Under the pieces are notes generated by a model. The model worked only from the letters and a program-made list of their open reading frames with translations. It did not search any database and had not been told where the DNA came from. DNA of 64,000 nucleotides. Origin: an uncultured Bacilli bacterium. GTDB taxonomy: Bacteria; Bacillota_I; Bacilli_A; RF39; UBA660. The stretch spans positions 39,786-103,785 of the forward strand of contig CAKPFM010000004.1 in NCBI GenBank assembly GCA_934153945.1, written 5' to 3'. Of this stretch, positions 9,071-17,415 are shown one piece after another (position 1 is the stretch's first letter; every line of letters begins with the position of its first letter). The position numbers and the translations under genes were made by a program.

Positions 9071-10150
9071 ATGAAAAAAAGAGACATAATAAGATTAATA
9101 AAAAATATGGAAATAATTAATAATAGTGAATTGTTATCATTATATGAATATTGTATGCATAGTGATACTGCTTTAAACAATTTAAAACATTTAATAAAAA
9201 ATAATAGTGAATTAAGGACTTTATATGATAAAGGAAAAAAAGCACAACAAGAATACAATGATTTCAAATTAAATTGTAATCATCCAATAAGAATTAGAAA
9301 AGGAAATGAAGATGATTGGGATCCCTTTAATAGGTCATATTATTCATATAAATGCAAATGTATATTTTGTGGTCATGAAATTTTAGAAAAAAAATCAATT
9401 ACTAACTGGATTGACTCATATTATTATAATGACTGTGTTTATATAAATGATCATAATTTAGGTGTATGGAATTACATATTAAATATATTACTTAATAAAA
9501 AAGATGATGACGAAATTGATTTTGTTAAAGAATTTAAAAAACTAAATTTGGATTCTGGTATTTGTGAGATAAATGATAAAAAAAGAATAGAAAATAATAT
9601 TTTGATAATCAATGATTGTGAACAGGATGAAGATGTTAATTCAAAGTTTATAAAGAAAGAACTATCTATATTAAAAAATCTTTTAAAAATAGATAATTTA
9701 AGAATTAAAATATTTTCTGATTGCATTTGTTCAGAAAGAAAATATAGAAAAAATATGTATGAATTATGTAGTAAAAAAGATCAATTTTTATTTAATGAAA
9801 ATTTTGATGCAGTTGGACAAGATTTTTGTACTTTAGAAGAGGAGTTAGAAGGAATTAAAGAAATGCATATTCCTGTTAAACTAGTAATCAATTTTTCTTC
9901 ACATAATTACTACGACAATAATGGCAATGAGGTATTAATTGATAAGTTTATTAAGAATATGTTTCCTAATTGTACTATTATTAATTTAAAAAAATCTGAT
10001 TTAACAAAATTAAATTCAAAAATGATTCAAGAACTAACTAATTATATACAAAATGTAGTTAATTCTGAATTTGATTATAATCAAGAAGATATAAAAAAAT
10101 TTGTAAAGAAATATGAGATGGAAAAAAATGGACAAATTACTAAAGGATAA
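9071..10150 (+). CDS. Unknown protein with zinc-ribbon-like cysteine cluster
   Basis: A 359-residue soluble protein that I do not recognise. Residues 1-85 are helical. A Cys/His-rich segment (CNHP, then CKCIFCGHE about 30 residues on) looks like a zinc ribbon. The second half is mixed alpha/beta with a hydrophobic strand (VKLVINFSS) and a final helix. The AAGGAAAA ribosome site supports ATG 9071. It overlaps the Nudix gene and probably forms a two-gene operon controlled by the divergent LysR regulator. Confidence 0.6.
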   Translation: MKKRDIIRLIKNMEIINNSELLSLYEYCMHSDTALNNLKHLIKNNSELRTLYDKGKKAQQEYNDFKLNCNHPIRIRKGNEDDWDPFNRSYYSYKCKCIFCGHEILEKKSITNWIDSYYYNDCVYINDHNLGVWNYILNILLNKKDDDEIDFVKEFKKLNLDSGICEINDKKRIENNILIINDCEQDEDVNSKFIKKELSILKNLLKIDNLRIKIFSDCICSERKYRKNMYELCSKKDQFLFNENFDAVGQDFCTLEEELEGIKEMHIPVKLVINFSSHNYYDNNGNEVLIDKFIKNMFPNCTIINLKKSDLTKLNSKMIQELTNYIQNVVNSEFDYNQEDIKKFVKKYEMEKNGQITKG

Positions 10151-10712
10151 GGTAGACAATTTAACTAATATAACTAAGGCAAAATGTTTATCTTCTAAAA
10201 TAATGTATTCCGGCAATTTCATAAATTTAATAGAGGAAAAATATTTACTTCCAAATGGTATTATAATGAAAAGAGAAAAAATTATAAAAAATAAAAGTAA
10301 ACAGGCAGTTATTATTGTGGCGGTAACGGATGAAAATAAATATATTTTGGTATCACAAAATAGAATTAATAATATGACAACATTGGAATTTCCTTCTGGA
10401 TATATAGAAAAAAATGAAAGTGTTAAAGATGCAAGTATTAGAGAATTATTAGAAGAAACTGGTTATATATCAAACAATATTGAATTTATAGATAATTATT
10501 ACGCACAAATTGGAATAGATAGTTCTATTATTAATATTGTTATTGCATATAATTGCAAAAGAACAAAACAACAAAATTTGGGAAAATATGAGTATATTAA
10601 TTTCGATGAATTTACTTTTGAAGAATTAAAATCACTAATTGAATCAAATTATATAAAAAGTGTTGGAAATAAATTGGCATTTTATGAATTATTAAATATT
10701 GGCAGGATTTGA
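10128..10712 (+). CDS. Nudix hydrolase (ADP-ribose pyrophosphatase-like)
   Basis: A 194-residue enzyme with a full Nudix box at about 91-113 (GYIEKNESVKDASIRELLEE, then TGYI), including the RELLEE metal-binding helix. The N-terminal strand domain before the box is the ADP-ribose pyrophosphatase style. It would hydrolyse a nucleoside diphosphate linked to X. ATG 10128 is preferred over 10113 on spacing, but both overlap the upstream coding sequence, so translational coupling is likely. The substrate is not determined. Confidence 0.85.
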   Translation: MDKLLKDKVDNLTNITKAKCLSSKIMYSGNFINLIEEKYLLPNGIIMKREKIIKNKSKQAVIIVAVTDENKYILVSQNRINNMTTLEFPSGYIEKNESVKDASIRELLEETGYISNNIEFIDNYYAQIGIDSSIINIVIAYNCKRTKQQNLGKYEYINFDEFTFEELKSLIESNYIKSVGNKLAFYELLNIGRI

Positions 10713-10723
10713 TTCCTGCCTTT
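10701..10723 (+). terminator. Terminator overlapping the Nudix stop codon
   Basis: GGCAGGA pairs with TCCTGCC and is followed by TTT. The stop codon TGA lies inside the loop. Confidence 0.6.
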
Positions 10724-10725
10724 AA

Positions 10726-10755
10726 AATAAAAAAATAACTTCTTTCGAAGTTATT
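10726..10755 (-). terminator. rpsD terminator
   Basis: On the minus strand, AATAACTTC-GAAA-GAAGTTATT is followed by a long T run. The stem includes the rpsD stop codon. Confidence 0.75.
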
Positions 10756-11353
10756 ATCTATTGTAGAATTCAACTATTAATGATTCATTAATTTCTTGGT
10801 TAAGTTCACTTCTTTCTGGAAGTCTAACATAAGTACCAGATAATTTATTTTCATCAAATGTAACAAATTCAACACGGTTATGAGTTGCTTCTAAAGCAGC
10901 TTTAATTGCTGGATGATTAACTGATTGTTCTTTAACAGCTATAACATCTCCAACTTTACATCTGTAAGATGGAATATCTACTTTTTTACCATTTACAGTA
11001 ATATGTCCATGATTAACTAGTTGTCTAGCTCCTCTTCTTGTAGTAGCAAATCCTAAACGATATACTAAATTGTCTAAACGACTTTCTAGTAATCTTAAGA
11101 AGTTTTCACCGTGAACACCTTTAATTTTACCAGCATCTTCAAATATTTTTTTGAATTGTTTTTCATTAACACCATACATGAATCTAACTTTTTGTTTTTC
11201 TTGTAATTGTGTTCCATAATCTGATAATTTCTTTCTATCATTACCATGTTGTCCTGGAGCATAAGCTCTCTTAGCTAAATCTTTACCGTTTTCTAATACT
11301 GAAAATCCTAAACGACGTGATTTTCTATTAATAGAACCAGTGTATCTTGCCAT
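10754..11353 (-). CDS. rpsD: Ribosomal protein S4
   Basis: A 199-residue S4/uS4 protein of the 30S body and a primary 16S rRNA binder. It starts MARYTGSINRKSRRLG and contains the conserved RQLVNHGHITVNG S4 RNA-binding domain at about 100-115. The gene is monocistronic, with a consensus promoter, a 157-nt structured leader and AGGAGG-like ribosome site. Standalone rpsD with a leader is typical of Bacilli and allows autogenous repression by S4. Confidence 0.97.
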   Translation of the reverse strand: MARYTGSINRKSRRLGFSVLENGKDLAKRAYAPGQHGNDRKKLSDYGTQLQEKQKVRFMYGVNEKQFKKIFEDAGKIKGVHGENFLRLLESRLDNLVYRLGFATTRRGARQLVNHGHITVNGKKVDIPSYRCKVGDVIAVKEQSVNHPAIKAALEATHNRVEFVTFDENKLSGTYVRLPERSELNQEINESLIVEFYNR

Positions 11354-11510
11354 ATAAATTTCCTCCTTTTATATTTACAAAACATCTGGCCTGTTTACCA
11401 AGTATTAGGGTGTTTATTTGAATATCTTCGCTTTGCAGCTGAAAGTTACACAATAACCTTTATAGTAATAAACACGTTAACACTTTTAAACAGTGCTGCT
11501 AGATGAATGC
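11354..11510 (-). ncRNA. Structured 5' leader of rpsD, probable S4 autoregulatory element
   Basis: Between promoter and rpsD the transcript can form nested pairings. These are GTGTTTATT (11467-11475) with AATAAACAC (11410-11418), CTGTTTA (11487-11493) with TAAACAG (11391-11397), and CATCT (11501-11505) with AGATG (11383-11387). All are given in RNA sense. The innermost 3' segment lies close to the AGGAGG site. S4 binding to such a leader is established in Bacillus, but identity with that family is inferred from position and folding only. Confidence 0.65.
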
Positions 11511-11516
11511 ACTAGT

Positions 11517-11545
11517 ATTATAGAAAAATATTATTATTTTGTCAA
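11517..11545 (-). promoter_or_regulatory. Consensus sigma-A promoter of rpsD
   Basis: On the minus strand, TTGACA and TATAAT are separated by exactly 17 nt, a perfect consensus match. Confidence 0.85.
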
Positions 11546-11583
11546 TGTTTTAGAACTAATTTGTGATAAAATCTAAAAAAATA

Positions 11584-11612
11584 TTTCAAAAAACAAATAT
11601 ATATGATAAAAT
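11584..11612 (+). promoter_or_regulatory. Probable promoter of ezrA
   Basis: TTTCAA, a 17-nt spacer and TAAAAT lie about 30 nt upstream of the ezrA start. Confidence 0.45.
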
Positions 11613-11641
11613 TGTAATAGAATAAAGTCGAGGTGGATAAA

Positions 11642-13357
11642 GTGGATACAATAATACTGATTATGGTGAGTTTTGTAATTCTAGCAACTATTATAATTGT
11701 TACAGTATTAGTACTACTTACTAAGGGCAAGAATAATCAATATAAAAAGCAATTGGAAAACTTAGAAATAGAAAAAAATAAATTGGATAGTGTTCCAATA
11801 ATACCAGAATTAACCAAGGTAGAATCTTATTTAAATAATGAAAAGCTAGAATCTATGTATAATAATTGGAAAGATAGATTAGATGTTATTAGAACTAATC
11901 AGATTCCTAAAATAACTGATATGTTACTAGAAGCAGATTATTCATTATCACAAAAAGATTATAAAGCTACAATATATAAAATAGCTAAACTTGAAATGGA
12001 AATATATAAAGTAAGAACTAATTCTGATTTTTTATTAAAAGAAATAAAAGAAATAACTAGTAGTGAGGAAAGAAGTAGAACATTAATTACTAAATTAAAA
12101 ACTGAATATCGTGATTTATATGAAAAATATAATAAAGATAGAGAATCATATGGTGAGTTAGCTGAACCAGTTGAATTACAGTTTGAAACAATTGCTAAAA
12201 GATTTGAAGATTTTGAGGCTGTAATGGAATCAAATGAATTTTTAGAGGTTAATGATTTAATAAAAGCAATTGATGAAATGATTAAACATATGAGTAATGT
12301 TGTAGAAGAATTACCAAGTATAATATTAATGTGTAAGACAATATTACCTAAAAAAATAGAAGAAGTACAAAATGAATATAATAGAATGGTTAAGGAAGGA
12401 TATCCACTAGACTATTTAAATATTGAGTACAATATTGATGAAGCAAATAAAAAGATAAGTGATATTTATGATAGAGCAAAAGTTTTAAATTTAGAAGATA
12501 GTTTATTTGAACTTAAGATATTAGCAGAATATTTTGATTCAGTATTTAATGATTATGAAAAAGAAAAAGTTGATAAATCTGAATTTGAAGATATTGAAAA
12601 ATTAATTGTTAAAAAATTAAAAAAATTAAATAAAATTGTAAATGAAATTTTTAATCAATTAGATGAAATAAGAAATGTATATAATTTATCTAATGAAAAT
12701 ATTAATGTTTTATATCAAATTAAAGAAGAAGTTGAAAAATTAAATGAAGATTACAAAACTTTAGTAGATCATACTTCTAATAATACATTTGCTTATTCTA
12801 AGTTATCTAACGAAATGGAAAATTTAAATTTACGAGTAGCTAGTGTTGAACAAAGTCTAGATTCAGTATTAGATTCATTAGGTAATATGCAAGATGATGA
12901 ACAAAGAGCTAGACAACAATTAGAAGAAATTAAAACAATATTGAAAGATTCTAAAAATAAAATTAAAGAATATAATTTACCTATTATACCAAGTAATTAT
13001 TTTGTAGAATTAAATGAAGCTCAAGTAGCTATTAAAGAAATAATAAAAGAACTTGATAAAAAACCAATTACAATAGAAGTTTTAAATACAAGAGTTGATA
13101 CAGCTCGTGATTTAGTTTTAAAATTGTATAAAACAACAAAAGAAATGACAAAAACTGCTATGTTTGCTGAATTAGCTATCGTATATGGTAATAGATATCG
13201 TAGTGAAGAAAATGAATTAGATAAATACTTAACATATGCTGAAAAATTATTTTATAAAGGTGAATATCAAAAATCTTTAGAAATAAGTATTAATTCATTA
13301 AATAGAGTAGAAAAAGGAATATATGATAAATTATTAACTTTATATTCTGATAAATAG
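11642..13357 (+). CDS. ezrA: Septation ring formation regulator EzrA
   Basis: A 571-residue protein with one N-terminal transmembrane helix (about residues 3-28) followed by a continuous series of long coiled-coil helices, the spectrin-like architecture of EzrA. EzrA binds FtsZ and limits Z-ring formation to midcell in Bacilli. The start is GTG 11642, with AGGTGG 5 nt upstream. Length matches the usual about 560 residues. It is followed closely by a lipoprotein gene in the same direction. Confidence 0.93.
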   Translation: MDTIILIMVSFVILATIIIVTVLVLLTKGKNNQYKKQLENLEIEKNKLDSVPIIPELTKVESYLNNEKLESMYNNWKDRLDVIRTNQIPKITDMLLEADYSLSQKDYKATIYKIAKLEMEIYKVRTNSDFLLKEIKEITSSEERSRTLITKLKTEYRDLYEKYNKDRESYGELAEPVELQFETIAKRFEDFEAVMESNEFLEVNDLIKAIDEMIKHMSNVVEELPSIILMCKTILPKKIEEVQNEYNRMVKEGYPLDYLNIEYNIDEANKKISDIYDRAKVLNLEDSLFELKILAEYFDSVFNDYEKEKVDKSEFEDIEKLIVKKLKKLNKIVNEIFNQLDEIRNVYNLSNENINVLYQIKEEVEKLNEDYKTLVDHTSNNTFAYSKLSNEMENLNLRVASVEQSLDSVLDSLGNMQDDEQRARQQLEEIKTILKDSKNKIKEYNLPIIPSNYFVELNEAQVAIKEIIKELDKKPITIEVLNTRVDTARDLVLKLYKTTKEMTKTAMFAELAIVYGNRYRSEENELDKYLTYAEKLFYKGEYQKSLEISINSLNRVEKGIYDKLLTLYSDK

Positions 13358-13365
13358 GAGAGATT

Positions 13366-13704
13366 ATGAAAAAATATGTAGTAATTTTGTTATCAATTAT
13401 CTGTTTAACTGGTTGTGGAAAGAAGAAAGTTGATCCACTATTAGGAATATGGGAAACTAATTATGAACTAGGATCATTTGGTATTATAACTGAAAAATAT
13501 GAATTTAAAGAAAATGGATTATGTACTAAGACATTAGATATGGGATCAACCATTGTTGAAGATTGTACTTATGAATTTAATGAAGATAAGACTCAGATAA
13601 AGATGGTTTGGGATAGCAAACAAAATAAAAATGAGTATATAAATTTTTCATTGAATGATAATATATTGATAATAGGTACAAGGGAATATCAAAAAAAAGA
13701 TTAG
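13366..13704 (+). CDS. Small lipoprotein with lipocalin-like beta domain
   Basis: A 112-residue secreted lipoprotein. The lipobox LTGC puts the lipidated cysteine at residue 17. The mature part is strand-rich with the pattern GIWE...EKYEFKENGLCT...CTYEFNEDKTQIKM, resembling lipocalin-like or META-type small beta-barrels. It has a GGAGA ribosome site 9 nt after ezrA, then a terminator. Function unknown. Confidence 0.7.
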   Translation: MKKYVVILLSIICLTGCGKKKVDPLLGIWETNYELGSFGIITEKYEFKENGLCTKTLDMGSTIVEDCTYEFNEDKTQIKMVWDSKQNKNEYINFSLNDNILIIGTREYQKKD

Positions 13705-13715
13705 TTTAATATAAA

Positions 13716-13741
13716 GGTACTTGAAAAAAGTATCTTTTTTT
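13716..13741 (+). terminator. Terminator after the lipoprotein, start of shared leader repeat
   Basis: GGTACTT-GAAAA-AAGTATC is followed by seven T. The same terminator sequence recurs at 58945-58971 as part of a duplicated leader. Confidence 0.75.
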
Positions 13742-13838
13742 GATAGACTGATAATGTAAATAAAAATAGTAATATAGTTTCATGTAGTGATAAGATAGAA
13801 AATTAAATCAAAAAATAACGAGTATGCTATATGTAAAC

Positions 13839-13848
13839 GGGGGGGGGG
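13839..13848 (+). repeat. G10 homopolymer tract in prepilin leader
   Basis: Ten consecutive G lie about 50 nt before the prepilin start codon. Such a tract is very unlikely by chance in this AT-rich sequence and is a candidate slipped-strand site. Confidence 0.85.
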
Positions 13849-13870
13849 TAATTTTACTAACCCTTTTTTT
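13846..13870 (+). terminator. Terminator-like hairpin (possible attenuator) before prepilin gene
   Basis: GGG pairs with CCC around an inner GTAA/TTAC stem and seven T follow. It lies between the presumed promoter region and the ribosome binding site, so it would act as an attenuator rather than a gene end. Confidence 0.45.
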
Positions 13871-13898
13871 ATTGCTTAAAATAGAAGGAGAATGAAAA

Positions 13899-14975
13899 AT
13901 GAAAAGAAAAGGATTTACGCTTGTGGAGTTATTAGCGGTAATAGTAATATTATCGGTAATAGCGTTAATCGCAACACCAATGATATTAAACATAATAGAA
14001 GAAACCAAAAAAAGAAGCCTCGAAAATAGTGTTAAAGGACTATTAGAAGCATCAAATTATTTTGCAATAGAAAATAATGGAGTATATGAATTTATATTTG
14101 ATGAAACACATAAAGGAACAACAAAACAAGGAGAAAGATTAGATTATAAAGGAGAACTAGATGCAAAAGGAAAACTATATATAGATGAAGAAGGAGATAT
14201 AAGTTTATGTGTATATAATGATAAATACTATGCATATAAAAATTATAATAGTGGAGTAATAATAGGAGAAAAAAGTAAAGATAATTGTAATATAGATTAT
14301 GATGGATTAACAAATAAGTATGTAGCTTACTTAGAAAGCGAAGGAATGAGTAGTAATGTATATACGAAAGAAGAAGTAAATGAATTAGTTAGTAATTTAA
14401 CAACAGAAATAAGTAGTTTAAAAAATAAAATTGAAGAATTAGAAAGCAATAATTATGCAACCAAGGAAGAATTAACAAATACAAGTGATAATTTAACAAA
14501 TACAATTAATGAAAATAAAGCAAACATTGATAGTGTAAAAAATGGTTTAAATGAATATGCATTAAAAAGTGAATTAAGTAATACAAATAATAATTTGATA
14601 ACTACTAACAGTAATTTAGATGCTTTGACTAGTATTGTTAATAATAATAAATCTAATATAAATAATTTATCTACAAGCATTAATAGTATAAAAGCACAAA
14701 TTGGAACAAATTTTTATTCATTTAGTTATGATACCGGAGTACGTGGTTCAGAAATAACAAATGATATGATTATCAATGCATTAAAAATGGTTCCAGCCTC
14801 TTCAACATTTTTTGTTGTATATTTTAAATGTTTAGAAGGACAAAATGCTTCCTTAATTGGTTATAATTTGGGTAAGGAATATGGAACAGGATTATACTTT
14901 AATTACTATACTTCATCTTTAGTTTATAAATGGAAAAGTGAACTATATAATATAACATTAACTGAAGTTAAATAA
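13899..14975 (+). CDS. Prepilin-type N-methylation protein with coiled-coil stalk
   Basis: A 358-residue surface protein. The N-terminus MKRKGFTLVELLAVIVIL is a class III (prepilin) signal cut after Gly5, with Glu at mature position 5 and a hydrophobic helix to about residue 30. Residues 150-275 form heptad coiled-coil repeats resembling phage fibre stalks (NLTNTINENKANIDSVKNGL). A compact strand-rich head forms the last about 90 residues. No pilus motor or prepilin peptidase lies in the window. Partner genes and ligand are unknown. The leader carries a G10 tract and a hairpin. Confidence 0.8.
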   Translation: MKRKGFTLVELLAVIVILSVIALIATPMILNIIEETKKRSLENSVKGLLEASNYFAIENNGVYEFIFDETHKGTTKQGERLDYKGELDAKGKLYIDEEGDISLCVYNDKYYAYKNYNSGVIIGEKSKDNCNIDYDGLTNKYVAYLESEGMSSNVYTKEEVNELVSNLTTEISSLKNKIEELESNNYATKEELTNTSDNLTNTINENKANIDSVKNGLNEYALKSELSNTNNNLITTNSNLDALTSIVNNNKSNINNLSTSINSIKAQIGTNFYSFSYDTGVRGSEITNDMIINALKMVPASSTFFVVYFKCLEGQNASLIGYNLGKEYGTGLYFNYYTSSLVYKWKSELYNITLTEVK

Positions 14976-14992
14976 ATCTAATTATAATTTAT

Positions 14993-15026
14993 AAAAAAAT
15001 ATATTGTTAATTCAATATATTTTTTA
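14993..15026. terminator. Bidirectional terminator between prepilin gene and clpP
   Basis: ATATATTG-TTAATT-CAATATAT is flanked by A and T runs, serving both convergent genes. Confidence 0.7.
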
Positions 15027-15593
15027 TAATATTTTATCAATTATTCCATAATTTACTGCTTCATCAGGTTCCATATAATAGTCTCTTTCTGTATCCTTTT
15101 CAACTTGTTTTAAATCCTTTTTTGTATTGATAGACAATATTTTATTTAATTTGTCTTTTAATTTTAAAATCCTTTCGGCAGCAATTTTAATTTCAGTAGC
15201 TTGACCTTGAACACCACCTAGAGGTTGATGAATCATTATTTCACTATTTTTTAATGAATATCTTTTTCCATTCGTACCACTACTAAGTAAAAATGCCGCC
15301 ATACTTGCTGCCATACCAACACATATAGTAGAAACATCACTTTTAATAAAATTCATTGTATCATAAATGGCCATTCCCGCTGTAACAGATCCTCCTGGAG
15401 AATTAATATAAATACTAATATCATTATTGTTAACTGAATCAAGATATAATAATTCAGCAACTATAGCATTAGAAACTTCATCTGTAATTTCACCACTTAA
15501 AATGATAATTCTATCTTTAAGCAATCTAGAATATATATCATAAACCCTTTCACTATGATTGTTTTTTTCAATAACTGTTGGTACTAAATTCAT
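15024..15593 (-). CDS. clpP: ATP-dependent Clp protease proteolytic subunit
   Basis: A 189-residue serine peptidase that forms the tetradecameric proteolytic chamber used by ClpX/ClpC-type unfoldases. The catalytic serine lies in GMAASMAAF (Ser97), the histidine in IMIHQPLGG (His122), and the aspartate in the ERDYYM region near 171. Length is standard. The gene is monocistronic and divergent from the kinase gene at 15704. The ribosome site AGGTGATAAT precedes the start. No CtsR box was recognised. Confidence 0.95.
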   Translation of the reverse strand: MNLVPTVIEKNNHSERVYDIYSRLLKDRIIILSGEITDEVSNAIVAELLYLDSVNNNDISIYINSPGGSVTAGMAIYDTMNFIKSDVSTICVGMAASMAAFLLSSGTNGKRYSLKNSEIMIHQPLGGVQGQATEIKIAAERILKLKDKLNKILSINTKKDLKQVEKDTERDYYMEPDEAVNYGIIDKIL

Positions 15594-15649
15594 ATTATCA
15601 CCTCTAATTTTATATTAGTAAAAAAATAAATAAATATTCATTAAAAAAT

Positions 15650-15678
15650 GTGACAAAATACTTAATATTTGATAAAAT
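15650..15678 (+). promoter_or_regulatory. Probable promoter of the TGS/uridine-kinase-type gene
   Basis: GTGACA, a 17-nt spacer and TAAAAT lie about 25 nt upstream of the ATG at 15704. Confidence 0.45.
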
Positions 15679-15703
15679 GGTATTAGAGTAAGAGAGGGAT
15701 AAA

Positions 15704-17365
15704 ATGGCTAGAATTATAAAAATAAATTACAAAGACTTGGAAACAAAAGAATTTGAAGCAGGATTAACATTAAAAGAAATAAGTAAATCATTCAAAAATC
15801 ATTTTAATTATCCTATATTGGTAGGAAAAGTAGATAATAATATTGAGGAATTGAATGAAGTAATTAATAGAAGTTGTGATGTAGAATTTTTTGATAGAAG
15901 TACAGGTTTAGGAAATGGTATATATGGTAGAACTCTACAATTCATGATAATAGTAGCAGTTAAGAGATTATATGGAAAAGATACTGAAGTTTTAATACAT
16001 TATTCAATAGATAAAGGATTTTTTTGTGAAGTAATTGGCGTAGAAATAGATAAATCATCAGTAAAAGAAATAGAAAATGAGTTAAAAAAATTAAATAAAG
16101 AAGATTTAATTATAAATAAGGTGAGTGTATCTAGATTTGATGCTATTAAATACTTTAAGAAAAATAAACAAATTGATAAAGTTAAAGTATTGAAATATAT
16201 TAGTAATTCTTATATTAATTTATATCGTATAGATAATATATATGATTATTTTTATGGAGAATTAGCTTATTCAACAAGAGATATTGATGATTTTGCTTTA
16301 ACATACATAAGTGGTAATGGTTTTGTAGCAAGTTATCCAGATACATATAACCCAGAATGTACTTTAAGTTATAAACATCATGAAATGTTGTTTAATACAT
16401 TCTATGATTATACAAAATGGGGTAGTGAAATAGGAATTAATAATGCAGCTGATTTAAATGAAGTTGTATCTAAGGGTGAATATAATAGATTAATTCATGT
16501 TGCAGAAACATATTATAATAATCAATTATCTAAAATAGCAGATGAAATATATAATAATAGAAAAAGAATTAAAATTGTTTTAATTGCTGGACCTTCATCA
16601 AGTGGTAAAACTACAACTAGTAAAAAGTTAGAAATGCATTTACAAAGTAAAGGTATAAAAACTCATCAAATTTCAATAGATGATTATTTCTTAGATAGAG
16701 ATAAAACACCTAAATTAGAAAATGGAGAATTAGATTTAGAATCATTAAATGCTGTTGATGTAACTTTATTTAATAAACATCTAACAAAATTATTAGAAGG
16801 AGAAAGAGTAGAATTACCAGAATATAATTTTGTTTTAGGGAAAAGGGAATATAAAGGAAAAAATTTATTATTAGGTGATAATGATATGATTATTATTGAA
16901 GGATTACATGGATTAAATGAAGATTTAACTAGTTCGATAGAAAGAAATAAAAAATATAAAATTTATATAAGTCCATTAACTCAATTAAATATAGATAATC
17001 ATAATCGTATACATACAAGTGATACAAGAAAATTAAGAAGAATTATAAGAGATAATAAATATCGCTCATATTCAGCTAGTGAAACATTAAGTATGTGGAA
17101 AAATATAAGAGAAGGGGAAGAAAAATATATATTCCCTTATCAAGATGATGCTGATACTATAATAAATTCAGCACTTATATATGAATTAGGTATTTTAAAA
17201 ACATATGCAGAACCATTATTATTCTCAGTAGAAGAATCTGATCCAATGTATAGTGAAGCATTAAGATTAATCAATTTCTTAAGAAACTTCTTACCTATAC
17301 CTAGTGAAGAAGTGCCATCAGATTCAGTTTTAAGGGAATTTATTGGTGGAAGTTGTTTTAAATAG
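15704..17365 (+). CDS. TGS-domain nucleoside (uridine) kinase-like protein
   Basis: A 553-residue fusion. Residues 1-65 are a TGS-type ubiquitin-like domain. Residues 70-270 resemble the second additional domain of threonyl-tRNA synthetase (HHEMLF). Residues 285-520 are a P-loop kinase of the uridine kinase/phosphoribulokinase family, with Walker A GPSSSGKTT at 296-304 and DDYFLDR downstream. Such fusions are common in Firmicutes and are annotated as nucleoside kinases, but the true substrate is unsettled. Confidence 0.85.
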   Translation: MARIIKINYKDLETKEFEAGLTLKEISKSFKNHFNYPILVGKVDNNIEELNEVINRSCDVEFFDRSTGLGNGIYGRTLQFMIIVAVKRLYGKDTEVLIHYSIDKGFFCEVIGVEIDKSSVKEIENELKKLNKEDLIINKVSVSRFDAIKYFKKNKQIDKVKVLKYISNSYINLYRIDNIYDYFYGELAYSTRDIDDFALTYISGNGFVASYPDTYNPECTLSYKHHEMLFNTFYDYTKWGSEIGINNAADLNEVVSKGEYNRLIHVAETYYNNQLSKIADEIYNNRKRIKIVLIAGPSSSGKTTTSKKLEMHLQSKGIKTHQISIDDYFLDRDKTPKLENGELDLESLNAVDVTLFNKHLTKLLEGERVELPEYNFVLGKREYKGKNLLLGDNDMIIIEGLHGLNEDLTSSIERNKKYKIYISPLTQLNIDNHNRIHTSDTRKLRRIIRDNKYRSYSASETLSMWKNIREGEEKYIFPYQDDADTIINSALIYELGILKTYAEPLLFSVEESDPMYSEALRLINFLRNFLPIPSEEVPSDSVLREFIGGSCFK

Positions 17366-17415
17366 TATTAAATTAAAAAAATTAAACAATATAGTAATTA
17401 GAAAAGAGGGATTAT

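Larger units (their letters stand above)
13713..13930 (+). repeat. Interspersed leader repeat, copy A (pairs with about 58942-59190)
   Basis: The segment from the terminator through the start of the prepilin gene is closely similar to a segment about 45 kb away. Shared blocks include the terminator, the TGTAAATAAAAA and AGTAATATAGTTT blocks, the TATGCTATATGTAAAC-poly(G) block, the terminator-like hairpin and the first 70 coding bases. Outside these the spacer has diverged. Confidence 0.8.
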
